DNA of 27,146 bases from Saprolegnia diclina VS20. Lineage: Eukaryota > Oomycota > Saprolegniomycetes > Saprolegniales > Saprolegniaceae. Below are positions 13,601 to 25,600 of the stretch, in pieces. Numbering within the stretch: the stretch's first letter is position 1; each line of letters opens with the position of its first letter. A model generated the notes under the pieces. The model saw only the letters and a list, made by a program, of their open reading frames with translations, did no database searches and had not been told where the DNA came from. The stretch spans positions 535,386-562,531 of the forward strand of contig NW_008246074.1 of the NCBI RefSeq assembly GCF_000281045.1, given 5' to 3'. A program made the translations under genes and the position numbers.

Positions 13601-16600
13601 GCTTTCGATTGGCGCGAGTGCTTCGGGCTCGGGCGGAAGCATCAACCTCAACGCCGGGACAGGCGTCACCGGTGGCGCTGTGGCCCTATCTGGTGGATCC
13701 TCAACTGGGGGACCTTCTGGTGCACTATCTATTATGTCGGGTAATGGTGCAGGTGGCAACTCTGGCATCATCTCGATTGCCACGGGGTCAGCATCGTCTG
13801 GTACTGGCGGCAACATTGCTCTCTCAGTGGGCAGTGGTACGTCTGGGGCTGGCGGGTCTTTTGTCGCAACTGCTGGAGCAAGCCCAACTGCAAACGGTGG
13901 CAGTGTCAACCTTCTTGCTGGCTCTGGAGCAACAGGTGGGAGCGTATCTGTTTCTGCCGGGGAGGGCACGGCAGGCAACGGTGGAACTTTGCTGCTGCGC
14001 GGTGGTCCAGGCTCGCAAGTCAGTGGCGCCGTGTCCATCGCCTCAAGTTCGATCGGCAGTGGAAGTGGGGCAGTTGCCATCAGCACTGGATCCTCATCGG
14101 GTTTCGTCGGCGGCATTTCTGCTCAAGTTGGCAGTAGCTCCTCGAGTGCAGGCGCTGCATTATCTTTGACTGCTGGGGCTACTACGGTCTCTAGTGGAGT
14201 GGGCGGCAAGATTACGGTTTCTGGTGGTGACGGCGCCGTTGGAGGTTCCGTTGAACTCTTGGGCGCTGTCGGTTCTGCACTGACTGGTGGCAGTGTGACT
14301 GTAATCAGTGGTATTGGCGCATCAAGCTCCTACAGTGGATCCATTACGCTGTCGACAGCTTCGTCGACGGGCTCTAGTGGCTCGATCTTGGTGCAATCAG
14401 GAGTCGGTGCAACGGGTGTCAGCGGCGATGTCATTTTGAGTGCTGGTGAAGGCAACGGCACGATCAGCAACGGGGGACGTGTGAGCATCGTTGCTGGTAT
14501 CTCGTCGAATGCTAAAGGCGGGGATTTCACGGCAGTAAGCGGAAACGGGATCGCGGGTGGCGACTTGTCTATGTCAAGTGGTACTGGCTCAACGGCTTCT
14601 GGTGGGCAAGTAATGCTGGCAGCTGGAGCATCCGCCTCGTCCACCGGAGGCAGTGTGCTTATATCAAGTGGTACAAGCGCTGGGACAGCGTTAAGTGGAT
14701 CTATTGTCTTGTCGACGCCAAACTCGGCAGCAGGAAGCGGCGCAATTACCATCTCGACCGGTAGTCCGACGACCGGAGCTAGCGGCGCCATCAACTTGTC
14801 AACGGGTGTCTCTGCGTCTGGAGCTGGTGGCAATATCAACGTTGCAGCTGGCACAGGCGTCGCACTTGGTGGCACGGTCGCAATTGCTAGTGGTGCCGGG
14901 CCTGGTGGTGGTCTCGTATCCCTTCAAGCTGGCTCCGGGACCAGCAGCACTGGAGGAAGTCTCGCGCTCACAAGTGGAGCAACCAGCACTGGCTACACTG
15001 GCGACGTGACATTGTCTGCAGCCGCTGGCGCTCGTGTCGGTACCATCACGCTAAGCACCGGCGCATCGACCGCAGCGGCCGGGAGTATGGTTATGACTGT
15101 TGGAGACTCGACAAGTCCAGGTGGTGCTATCACACTAGCGTCGGGACTCAGCTCTCAGTTTACTGGTGGTTTGTTGTCTCTCACTGGTGGTCTTGGCACT
15201 ACTGGGGGCTCGATTGGTGTAACGGGTGGTATGGGAAGTACGAACAACGGTGGCCAAGTTGTCCTAACTGGTGGTGCCGGGTCATCAGCTCTTGGCGGCG
15301 GGATCTCGTTACTGAGTGGCACAGGTGCCACATCGGGAATCGTTTCGATATCGACAGCCAGTGGTCAAAGTACAACTGGTGCTGTAACTCTTGCAACAGG
15401 CAGTTCCAGCAGCGGCCTTGGTGGGCCCATCGGACTCAGCGTCGGTGGCTCGTCGACCTCATCGCCGGCTTCTGATGTGTCTCTTGTTGCCGGTCTTAGC
15501 TCTGCCGGTTCGGGTGGGCGGGTGACAGCGACGTCAGGAGCTGGTACCGTTGGCGGAGATTTGCTTCTCACGAGTGGTGCAGGCACCAACGACATTGGTG
15601 GCACGATTCGACTCGCGGGTGGACCGTCCTCTGCTACAACGGGTGGTGGTATCGTCTTGATCAGCGGCGTGAGCACTGGATCATTTACGAGCGGAAACGT
15701 GACACTAGCCACAGCGTCTGGGTCGTATCCCTCTGGGTCAATTGCTTTGAGCTCGGGCAGCTCATCGTCAAATGCAGCCGGTCAAATCACGGCCACTGCA
15801 GGCACGAGTAGTAACGCGGCAGGCGGTGGTGCGGTCACAATAACGGGTGGTCTCGGAAGTACTTCGACGGGCGGCAGGGCATCTCTTGTTGGCGGACAAG
15901 GAGCCATCGGCGGCACAATTGCCCTTTCAAGTGGCGTCGGTAGTACATCGACGGGCGGCCAAGTCGTTCTAGTAGCTGGCGGTGGCTCGTCAGCATCTGG
16001 CAGCGGCTCTGTGTCAGTGTCGACTTCCGGTGGTGCCTATCCTTCTGGCGGCATATCTTTATCAACCGGTGCATCCACAGCCGGAAGCGCCGGTGCTTTC
16101 TTGATTGCCCCCGGTGCGGGAACTGCTGGGACCGGCGCGCCGATAACTCTTCTTGCTGGGACGAGCACCGCTTCAACGGGAGGCAAAACAAGTATTTCCG
16201 GAAACACAGGCACAATCGGCGGCAATGTGGAGCTCTACGGCGGCACAGGAACTAGCTCGACAATGACCGGCGGTAGTATTCTCGTCACATCCGGTGTCGG
16301 CGGCACTCGAAGCGGTCTCATTTCACTGCAAACGAGCGGTGGTGCTTTTACAAGTGGCTCGATCAGCATCTCGACTGGGACCGCAACGTCTCTTGGCTCA
16401 GCTGGCGGTATATATGCTTCTGCTGGTGGAAGTGGTGTCGGTGTCGGGGGCCCCGTGTCATTGACGGCTAGTCTGGCATCAGCATCAACTGGTGGTAAGG
16501 TTGCTCTCAACGCTGGACAAGGCACTGCAGGTGGTAACATTGAGATGGCGTCGGGCGTTGGCTCGGCGGGCGCTGGCGGCAACGTACTTATCACAACCAG

Positions 16601-19600
16601 CGCTGGTGTTGCCCCAGCGACTAGTGGATCTGTGACGGTGTCCACATCTGGTGGCGCTTCCACAAGTGGCGCCGTAACTATTGCAACTGGTGCTGCAACG
16701 GCAGGTGCTGCGGGAACCATTGCTCTCTCGTCCGGTCAAAGTGGTACCACGAACGGCGGTGACATCGTTTTGGCTGCCGGTGTGAGCTCGAACACTGTCG
16801 GCGGACGGGGGCTCATATCTGGTGGTTCTGGAGCGACGGGCGGTGCCGTGACACTTACTGGTGGAGCGGGCTCTGCCGTTGGTGGAGCCATTAATCTTGC
16901 TGGCGGTGTTGGCGCAGCTGGTACTGGCGGTAGCTTGTTGCTCACAAGTGGAACGGGTGCGAATACGTTCGCAAGCGGCAGCATCAATTTATCTACTGCC
17001 GTTGGCGCAAGTACCAGTGGCGCCATTTCTCTCGTGTCCGGCTCACCCACTTCCGGAACGGCTGGTACTATTAGTGCTGCCGCAGGAACGTCGTCCTCTG
17101 GGACTGGCGGTCTTGTCACCTTGGCAGCTGGTATTGGTTCTGCTGGTGCTGGTGGCAAATCGTCAATTGCCGGTGGCCAAGGGTCTCTTGGTGGCAATGT
17201 CGAGATGAGTGGTGGTGCTGGCATCACAGGTCTCGGCGGTAACATCATTTTGTCGAGTGGTGCTGGGGCTACGTCAAGCGTCAGTGGTAGCGTAGCACTT
17301 TCGACATCGAGTGCGAGCGCTTCCAGTGGCTCAATTACACTCGTGGCGGGCTCAGGCACGAGCGGTCTCGGCGGAGACATAACAGCTTTGGCAGGTACAA
17401 GTTCCACTGCGACTGGCGGGAACGTCCTTTTGGCAGCTGGCGTGGGTACCACCGGTGTCGGTGGCAGGGTGTCGCTGACTGGCGGCGTCGGTACAGTCGG
17501 TGGCAGAGTATTGATTACAGGAGGGCAAGGCGCGTCCACGGCCGGCGGTGCTCTGGTGCTTGTGTCAGGTGCAGGTGCCTCGTCGTCGACCAGTGGCTCC
17601 ATCACCATATCGTCATCTGGTGGCGTGAGCACTAGTGGATCCGTGGCTCTTGTCACTGGTGCGTCCTCGTCTGGTACGGCGGGCGCTATCTCAATCTCAA
17701 GTGGCGCTGGAACCGTCGGTTCTGGCGGAGCCGTCAGTATCATTGCTGGGAGCACCACTGTTTCATCTGGCGGCACCAGCTCTTTATCGGGTGGCCAAGG
17801 CACAACGGGCGGCAGTGTCACTTTGGCAGGTGGCGTCGGAACAACAAACCTTGGGGGTGCTGTGGCCTTGTCTGGCGGTGCAGGAACAACAAGCACTGGT
17901 GGCTCTGTTTCCCTCACAAGCGGCGCCGGTGTCACCACGTTTGCCAGTGGCAGTGTCTCACTCTCATCTTCCGGAGGCGCATTTCCAAGCGGACTCGTGG
18001 GTATCTACAGCGGCGCTTCTTCATCGGGCTCTGCAGGTGCAATTGTCGCATCCGTTGGGTCTTCAACGAGTGCCATTGGAGCTTCGATAGCTCTAACATC
18101 AGGAGCCAGTACGTCCGCTGCAGGCGGTCAACTTTTCCTTACCGGTGGCTCGGGCACCCAAGGCGGTGCCGTGGTTATATCGGGCGCGACGTCTGCCGTG
18201 TCTACAGGTGGCGCAGTCACATTGACATCCGGCCTCGCGCCAACGGGAAGTTTTGGCGGCAACATCATTGTTGCGACAGCGGGGCGCGACTTTACAAGTG
18301 GCAGCGTGCAGCTTTCTACGGGATCGACGACAAGTGGGGCCGCCGGAGTGATTGCATTGTCCGCAGGGAGCAGCGCCTCTGGTGCCGGGGCAATCATCTC
18401 ACTCTCAGCCGGGGCGAGTGCAACGTCTACTGGGGGCAAAGTCGTCATCGGAGGAAACTCTGGCACGTCGGGCGGTGGCAATGTCGAGCTGTCTGGCGGA
18501 ACTGCTACTGCTGCACCGGGGGTCGGAGGCAATCTTTTTCTGGCTTCTGGAACGGGCGGCGCGAAAAGCGGCAGTCTATCACTAAGCTCGCTTGGTGGTG
18601 CTCTGACCAGCGGTACCATTTTGCTGAGCACGGGAACTGCAACGTCGCTTGGCAACGCGGGTGGTATTACTTTGTCCGTCGGCGGCTCTGCTGTTGGCTC
18701 GGGTGGCGCAGCCACAATGACTGCCGGATCTAGCTCCTCAGCTACGGGTGGCAAGCTCTCTGTCGTGGGAGGCGACGGTGTCGTTGGCGGTGAGGTCGCC
18801 ATTACGAGTGGCATTGGGACGGCTGCTTCAAATGCTGGTGGCAACATCAATCTATTGGCAAACGCCGGACAAGGCGCCAGTGGTTCAGTCTCGCTATCGA
18901 CGAGTGGTGGCTCATACAACGCGGGCACTATCATGCTTCGCACTGGTGATTCGACGACAGCATCAGGGGGCTCTGTTGCAATTGCAGTCGGAGCAAGCAC
19001 CACGGGCCAAGGTGCACCCATCGTACTCACGGCTGGTTCAAGTGGGTCTGCAACGGGTGGAACGAGCACTGTCTATGGTGGCACTGGTACGATTGGTGGA
19101 GGCGTCGTTCTTGCGGGTGGTCAAGGCTCGAGCACTGGGGGAAGTGTTGTGCTAACAGGCGGCGCAAGTCTGGCATCCTCTGGTGGCAACCTCGTGATGA
19201 CATCTGGTTCAGGTGCAACGTCGTATTCATCTGGTAATATTGCCCTGACAACGTCGTCTGGTCCAAGCACCAGTGGATCGATTGCCATTGCAACAGGCAC
19301 GCCAGTGGTCGGGTCCGGGGGCAACATTGGGGTATCAGTCGGCGCGTCATCGGCTGGTTCAGCTGGAACGGTCACTCTTGTTGCTGGGAATACCACTGAC
19401 AGTGCGGGTGGTGCGGTTTCCGTCTCTGCTGGTTCGGGCACGGTTGGCGGCGCCGTTCAAGTTCTCGGCGGGGTCGGTGTTTCGACTGGTGGCAAAGTCG
19501 CCTTGACGAGTGGCGTTAGTGGTGCATCATCGACAAGTGGACAAATTCAACTCTCAACTGCCGGTGACAGTATGAACAGCGGTGGCATCTCAGTCACCTC

Positions 19601-22600
19601 TGGAGCATCATCAACTGGGACAGCGGGGAGTCTTGAAGTGTCCGTCGGTGCAACTGCCGCTGGAATTGGCGGATCTGTCACATTCGCGGCAGGAAGCAGC
19701 TCAAATTCTATCGGGGGCGCCATGTCCGCGGCAAGTGGAAGTGGCACCTCTGGAGGTGCTATCAGCATCAATGCTGGTGCGGCCAGCAGTGCTACAGGAG
19801 TCGGTGGCGCCGTTACTATTTCGAGCGGGACCGCTGCTTTGGGTACCGGCGGTGCCATAACTCTTGTGTCTGGAGCTGGCGCCGCGTCCATGTCAAGTGG
19901 GAGCCTGTCGCTTTCTAGCACCAGCGGAGCTTCAGCAAGCGGTGATATCACTCTGCAAACTGGTGTTTCGTCGTCAGGTACTGGTGGAGCTATCATACTC
20001 AGTGTTGGCAGTTCCACGGGCTCGGACGGAAGCTCGATTGCGGCGACCGCTGGCATCAGTACGAATCAAGTCGGCGGTCGTTTCGATCTCACGGCAGGCG
20101 TCGGTGTGACAGGTGGTGATATTCACCTGCAAGGTGGTGGTGGCTCGAGCAGCAACGGGGGCGGCGTATTTGTCACCTCTGGCCTTGGTGCGTCTGGATC
20201 AAGTGGAGCGCTCAAGTTATCAACTCCTGGGGGTAGCATCAACAGCGGTACCATCAGTATCTTAACTGGTTCGTCGACTGCTGGTATCGGTGGGACAATC
20301 GCAGTTGAAGTCGGCAGCAGCTCGAACGGCGCTGGCGGGTCCATATCACTCAAATCGGGTACATCTTCACAAGCGCTCGGGGGCCAAATTGACGTTTTGG
20401 CTGGCGACGGGACTCTCGGTGGTGGTATATTGCTCTCGGCGGGCGCTGGAAGTGCGACGACGGCAACTGGTGGAGGGGCGATCGAATTACATGGCGGCAC
20501 GGACTCAGGAAGCACTGGTGGTGCTATAATTTTGACCTCTGGAGCTGGCGCGTCAAGCACAGCAAGTGGCGTCGTCACATTGACTACCTCTGCCGGCACA
20601 GCAGCAAGTGGCGCCATTACGCTTCAAACAGGAGAGGCCACGTCAGGCACGGGGGGTATTATTTCTCTTGTGGTCGGTTCAAGCTCGTCAGCGATCGGTG
20701 GCTCTATCACAATGACTGCTGGTGCCAGCAGCAGTTTCGCGGGTGGTAAGCTCCGTCTTTTTGGTGGCCAAGGCACAACAGGTGGCAACGTCGAAGTTAC
20801 CTCAGGAAGCGCAACGTCGGGGTTTGGCGGACGACTCGTATTTTCTGCGGGCGCGGCAGCAGCCGGTGCAACAGGTGGCAGTGTAGTCTTGTCTACTGCG
20901 GCTGGTGCGTACACGAGCGGTGCAATCTCTTTGTCGTCAGGGTTGTCGACTTCCGGTACTGGTGGCGATATCTCTGTGTCCGCTGGTGGCAGTTCGACGG
21001 GATCTGGACCAAAGGTCTCTATGACTGCTGGCGCCAGCAACGACTCGCCTGGCGGCAAAGTTGATCTTTATGGTGGTGCCGGCACAATCGGTGGAGACGT
21101 CTCAATGACCGGTGGTCTCGGTAACACGCTCGACGGGGGTAGCATAACGATCAGCGGTGGTCAAGGTGTGACTGGCAACGGGGGGTTCATTTCCCTCAAA
21201 AGCGGACAAGGCGCGGCTTCAAAAGCCAGTGGCGGCATTACTCTTGCAACATTTGCCGACACGATATCTAGCGGCAGCATAACGTTCTCCACGGGCTCTT
21301 CCTCGACATCTAGTGCGGGCAACGTTGCGGTTGCAGCGGGAACGAGCGCGATTGGTGATGGTGCGACGCTTCAACTGACTGCTGGGCCGAGTACCCAAGG
21401 CACAGGGGGCGGTACCGGCGTACAGGGGGGCGCAGGCGTCACTGGTGGTGCCGTGAGTCTTACGGGTGGCGCCGGAAGCGCAGGTCCAGGTGGTTTTGTC
21501 ACTCTCACGGGTGGTGCCGGCAGCTCAATTGGTGCTGGTGGTAACGTCATGCTTACCAGTGGCGTCGGAACGACTTCAGAGCTCAGCGGAGCCATCACGA
21601 TCGCGACGGCCAACAACCAAGCAACGACTGGCTCTATCAGTATTACTTCTGGTGAATCATCGTCGGGCGTCGGTGGGGCCGTGCTTGTGAGCGTGGGCTC
21701 AACCTCTTCGGCGTCTACGGTTGGCAGCGACGTCTCCCTTACGTCTGGTGCGAGTGCGACATCCATTGGTGGCAGAGTTTTGGCAACAGGAGGCTCTGGT
21801 ACTGCTGGTGGCAATGTTCAACTTGTCGGTGGCGGAGCATCAACGACGACTGGTGGCACAATCGTGCTTACGGGTGGGGCATCAACAACTGGAGCGGGCG
21901 GTGACATCATTTTGAAATCTGGAGTCGCAATGGCGCCGGCAGCGAGTGGGAATATTATTTTGTCAACTGTCCAAGGCGCTTACTCTACGGGCTCCATCAC
22001 GATAAGCTCTGGGTCGTCGACGTCTGGTCTCGCTGGTCAAATTGCCGTCAAGGGGGGCACGAGTTCGTCTGGGGCTGGTGGCGCATTGGAATTTGCCGCA
22101 GGTGTTGCCACTTCTGGAACCGGGGGCATGGTGTCTTTAAGCGGCGGTGCTGGTGAAGTTGGTGGCAACGCCGTTCTTACTAGTGGTATCGCATCCTCTG
22201 GTGCTAGCGGTCAAGTCCTTATGTCTTCAAGCGCCGGAACAACGACATCGGGCGCTGTATTATTGTCAACGTCGGGTGGGGCCATCTCGTCGGGTGCTAT
22301 TACCATTGCTTCTGGATCTTCAACGTCCGGCTCCAGTGGTGTCGTATCAATTACAGCCGGTGCTGGGACAGCGTCGGCCGGCTCGGCCATAACGCTGCTT
22401 GCTGGACAAAGCTCAGCCATGGCTGGCGGAAAAGTAAGCGTATCAGGCAACACGGGCACGTCCGGTGGCAACGTCGAGCTCAAGGGAGGATCTGCAAGCA
22501 GCAATACCGCAACAGGCGGGAGCGTTTTGCTGACCAGTGGAGCTGGAGGCACTTTGAGTGGTTCTATCACCCTATCGTCATTTGGCGGTGCATTTTCGAG

Positions 22601-25600
22601 TGGCTCGCTAAACCTTGGCACGGGTACGACTACTGCTGGCAGTAGTGGTGCTATCATCATTACCGCCGGGGGCAGTGCGACCGGCATTGGTGGTCCCATC
22701 ACCCTTACAAGCGGCGTCGCGTCTCAATCGACGGGCGGCAAATCGAGCATTATCGGTGGTCAAGGTACGATTGGCGGTGACGTTGCTTTGATGGGCGGGG
22801 CCGGCACATCTACGGTCGGAGGCAACTTTATCGCAGTATCTGGTTCGGGGACGTCGGCCTCGGGCGCCATCACGTTGTCCACCCCAGGTGGTGCATTCGT
22901 CAGTGGCAATGTGGGTGTCGCTACGGGCTCATCGACTTCGGCGTCAGCCGGCGCAATCAGTTTCTCAGCCGGGGCGAGTGCAGCTGGAGCTGGCAGTGCT
23001 ATCACTCTAACGCCCGGACAGAGCTCGGCATCAACTGGTGGTAAGACGTCGATTCTTGGGGCGACAGGCAGTACGAGCGGCGGCAATGTTGAAGCCACTG
23101 CTGGCCAAGGTGCAGCAACTGGGGGTAACGTTCTTCTCACAAGTGGGGCGAGTACGGCTGGAACTGGTGGCAGCATTAATCTCGTCACTGGTGTGGGTGC
23201 CAGCACGTTCCCGAGCGGATCCATCATGGTCTCAACCGCGAACCAAGGTGGTCCAAGTGGCTCTGTTATGGTCTCGACTGGCACATCGTCTGCTGGAAAC
23301 AGTGGAACTATCGCTATCACATCGGGCGGCAGCAGTACCGGTACTGGCACGGCGATCACGGCAACGGCAGGTGCAACAGCGGGCTCCACCGGTGGGAAAA
23401 TAGCTCTTCTCGGTGGCGCCGGCCCCATGGGCGGAAACGTCGAAATCACAGCGGGTACAGCCAGTTCAGGCCTTGGAGGTAGCGTGTTACTGGCATCTGG
23501 TATTGGAGCTTCGGGCTCTACAAGTGGCACAATCACACTTTCAACGGCTTCTACGGGTTCAAGCTCAAGTGGATCAATTTCTCTCGCATCTGGTGCCGGG
23601 GCAAATGGCGTCGGTGGCAGTCTTTTGCTGGCTGTTGGTGCCTCTGCCACGGGTGCTGGGAGCCCCATTTCGCTTGCTTCGGGCCAAAGCTCGACATCTA
23701 TTGGAGGCAAGATTACAATGACAGCTGGTGCAGGTCTGACGGGGGCAAACGCCGAGCTTTCTGCCGGTTCAGGCTCGTCAAGCACCGGCGGTCAGCTCAT
23801 TTTCACCTCGGGTACGGGTGGCAGCTCTGCTGCCAGCGGGACTGTGTCTCTATCCTCCGCGGGTGGCACTAGTACGAGCGGCAGCTTGATCTTAGCAACA
23901 GGTTCAGCGACAGCAGGAGCCGGTGGTGCCATAGCTCTTTTGGCTGGTTCGGGCACTGTGGCTCTTGGCGGAGCAATCAATCTCAGCGCAGGTGGCGTGA
24001 CCGGTGCTACGGGGGGTGCCATCTCGCTCCAGGCTGGTCAAGGAACGTTCGGCGGAAACGTCAATCTTGCTGCAGGTGCAGCCACGGCCAACACGGGAGG
24101 CAGGATTTCGATAACGTCTGGTCTTGGATTTGGCTCGAGCACCGCCAGCGGAGCACTTACGCTTTCCACACTTGGCAGCTCCAGTGCAAGTGGTGCAATG
24201 ACTCTTTCCACCGGTGCATCCACGTCAAACTCTGGCGGGGCTATATCGCTTCTTGTCGGCGCAGCAGCTCAAAACACTGCCGGGGCTGTGACACTTTCGG
24301 CGGGTACTGCAACGAACGGTGTTGGTGGCCAGTTGACGGCAACAAGCGGTGCCGGTCTCACGGGTGGTGATATCAGTGTCATTAGTGGAGGTGCCACTGC
24401 CAACCGCGGGGGCAATGTTCTGTTGACAACGGGCTCAGGCACGGCTGGGAGTGGGTCGATCACGCTCTCTACTTCTAGTGGTACTGCGTCAAGTGGCTCT
24501 ATCGCGCTCAATGTTGGAGACGCTTCGACGACGTCGGGCTCTTTCACCGTCGTCGTTGGCAGCGGTACCAGCTCATTTGGTGGAAGCGTAGCTCTTTCAG
24601 CCGGTGCAACAACTGCAACGTCTGGTATCGGTGGGACAGTTGCTATTTCTGGTGGCAGTGGCTCTGTCGGTGGTGCGCTTTCTCTGCAATCTGGAGCTGG
24701 AGCTACAGCTCAAGCGGGTTCGCTGAGTCTCGCAGCTGGCGCTAGTACGTCGTCGACTGGCGGTAGCATTCAACTATACTCCGGAGCTGGAGGCACGGCT
24801 TCTATTAGTGGAAACATCGTGTTGTCTACGCAAGGCACAACGAGCTCCTCTGGAGCAATTGCGCTTACGACGGGCAATGCTGGAGGCACTGGCATCGGCG
24901 GTGCCATCAGTATTTCCGTTGGTTCGAGTACGACTGGTATTGGACGATCTGTGACAACCACGGCAGGTCAAAGCTCAACGGGAACCGGGGGTAAAAGTTC
25001 AATTTTTGGAGGCTCAGGCATAACTGGCGGCAACGTGGAGCTCACTGCCGGACTCGGCTCATCTGCGGGTGGTAACCTCTTGCTGGCAACGGCTAGCGGT
25101 GGCTCAAGTGGTGCAAGTGGCAGCGTGAGCATTCTATCGTCCAGCGGATCCGCAACAAGCGGGTCACTGTTGCTCGCATCGGGCTCTGCCTCGGGCTCCA
25201 GCGGCTCAATTTCCATCTCTGTTGGATCGACTACGTCGAATGCTGGTGGTTCCGTCTCCCTTTCTACGGGACAGAGTACAGCAGGTTCAGCTGGCGCCAT
25301 GACGCTCACCACTGGTAGCGGAACGCAAGGTGGCGATATCACTTCGACTGCCGGTGCTGGAGGGACTCTTTCCGGTGGGAGCCTCACATTTGCGGCGGGT
25401 GCTAGCACTTCTTCGACTGGGGGTCGTGTGTCACTTGCAAGCGGCGCTGGCTCTCTCGGCAGTGGATCGATCACACTCTCTGCAGCTGGTAGCACGGGAA
25501 TGGTGGGGACTGTCACTATTTCGACAGGTGCATCTAGTACCGCTACCTCAGGTGCCATCATCATGTCTCCTGGGCAAAGCCAAACTGGCAACGGAGCTGC

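Larger units (their letters stand above)
3858..13901 (+). repeat. Zone III: mainly 12-coil composites with variants
   Basis: Marker coils start at 3948, 4527, 5097, 5619, 6144, 6669, 7416, 7950, 8526, 9051, 9576, 9882, 10191, 10716, 11238, 11802, 12333, 12852, 13377 and then 13902. Spacings in codons are 193, 190, 174, 175, 175, 249, 178, 192, 175, 175, 102, 103, 175, 174, 188, 177, 173, 175 and 175. The common value is a 7-coil block (102) plus one 5-coil block (73). Values near 190 are the 8-coil block plus 73, 249 is one 7-coil plus two 5-coil blocks, and 102-103 are 7-coil blocks alone. Markers beginning with Lys first appear here. Confidence 0.85.

Noticed and set aside
13435-14169. Open frames of 60-244 codons in another plus-strand frame (for example 13435-14169, 25681-26289 and 17635-18090)
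   Set aside because: These are shifted readings of the same repeats, with Arg/Leu/Gln-rich, non-periodic products and no conservation of layout between modules. They overlap the continuous frame fully.
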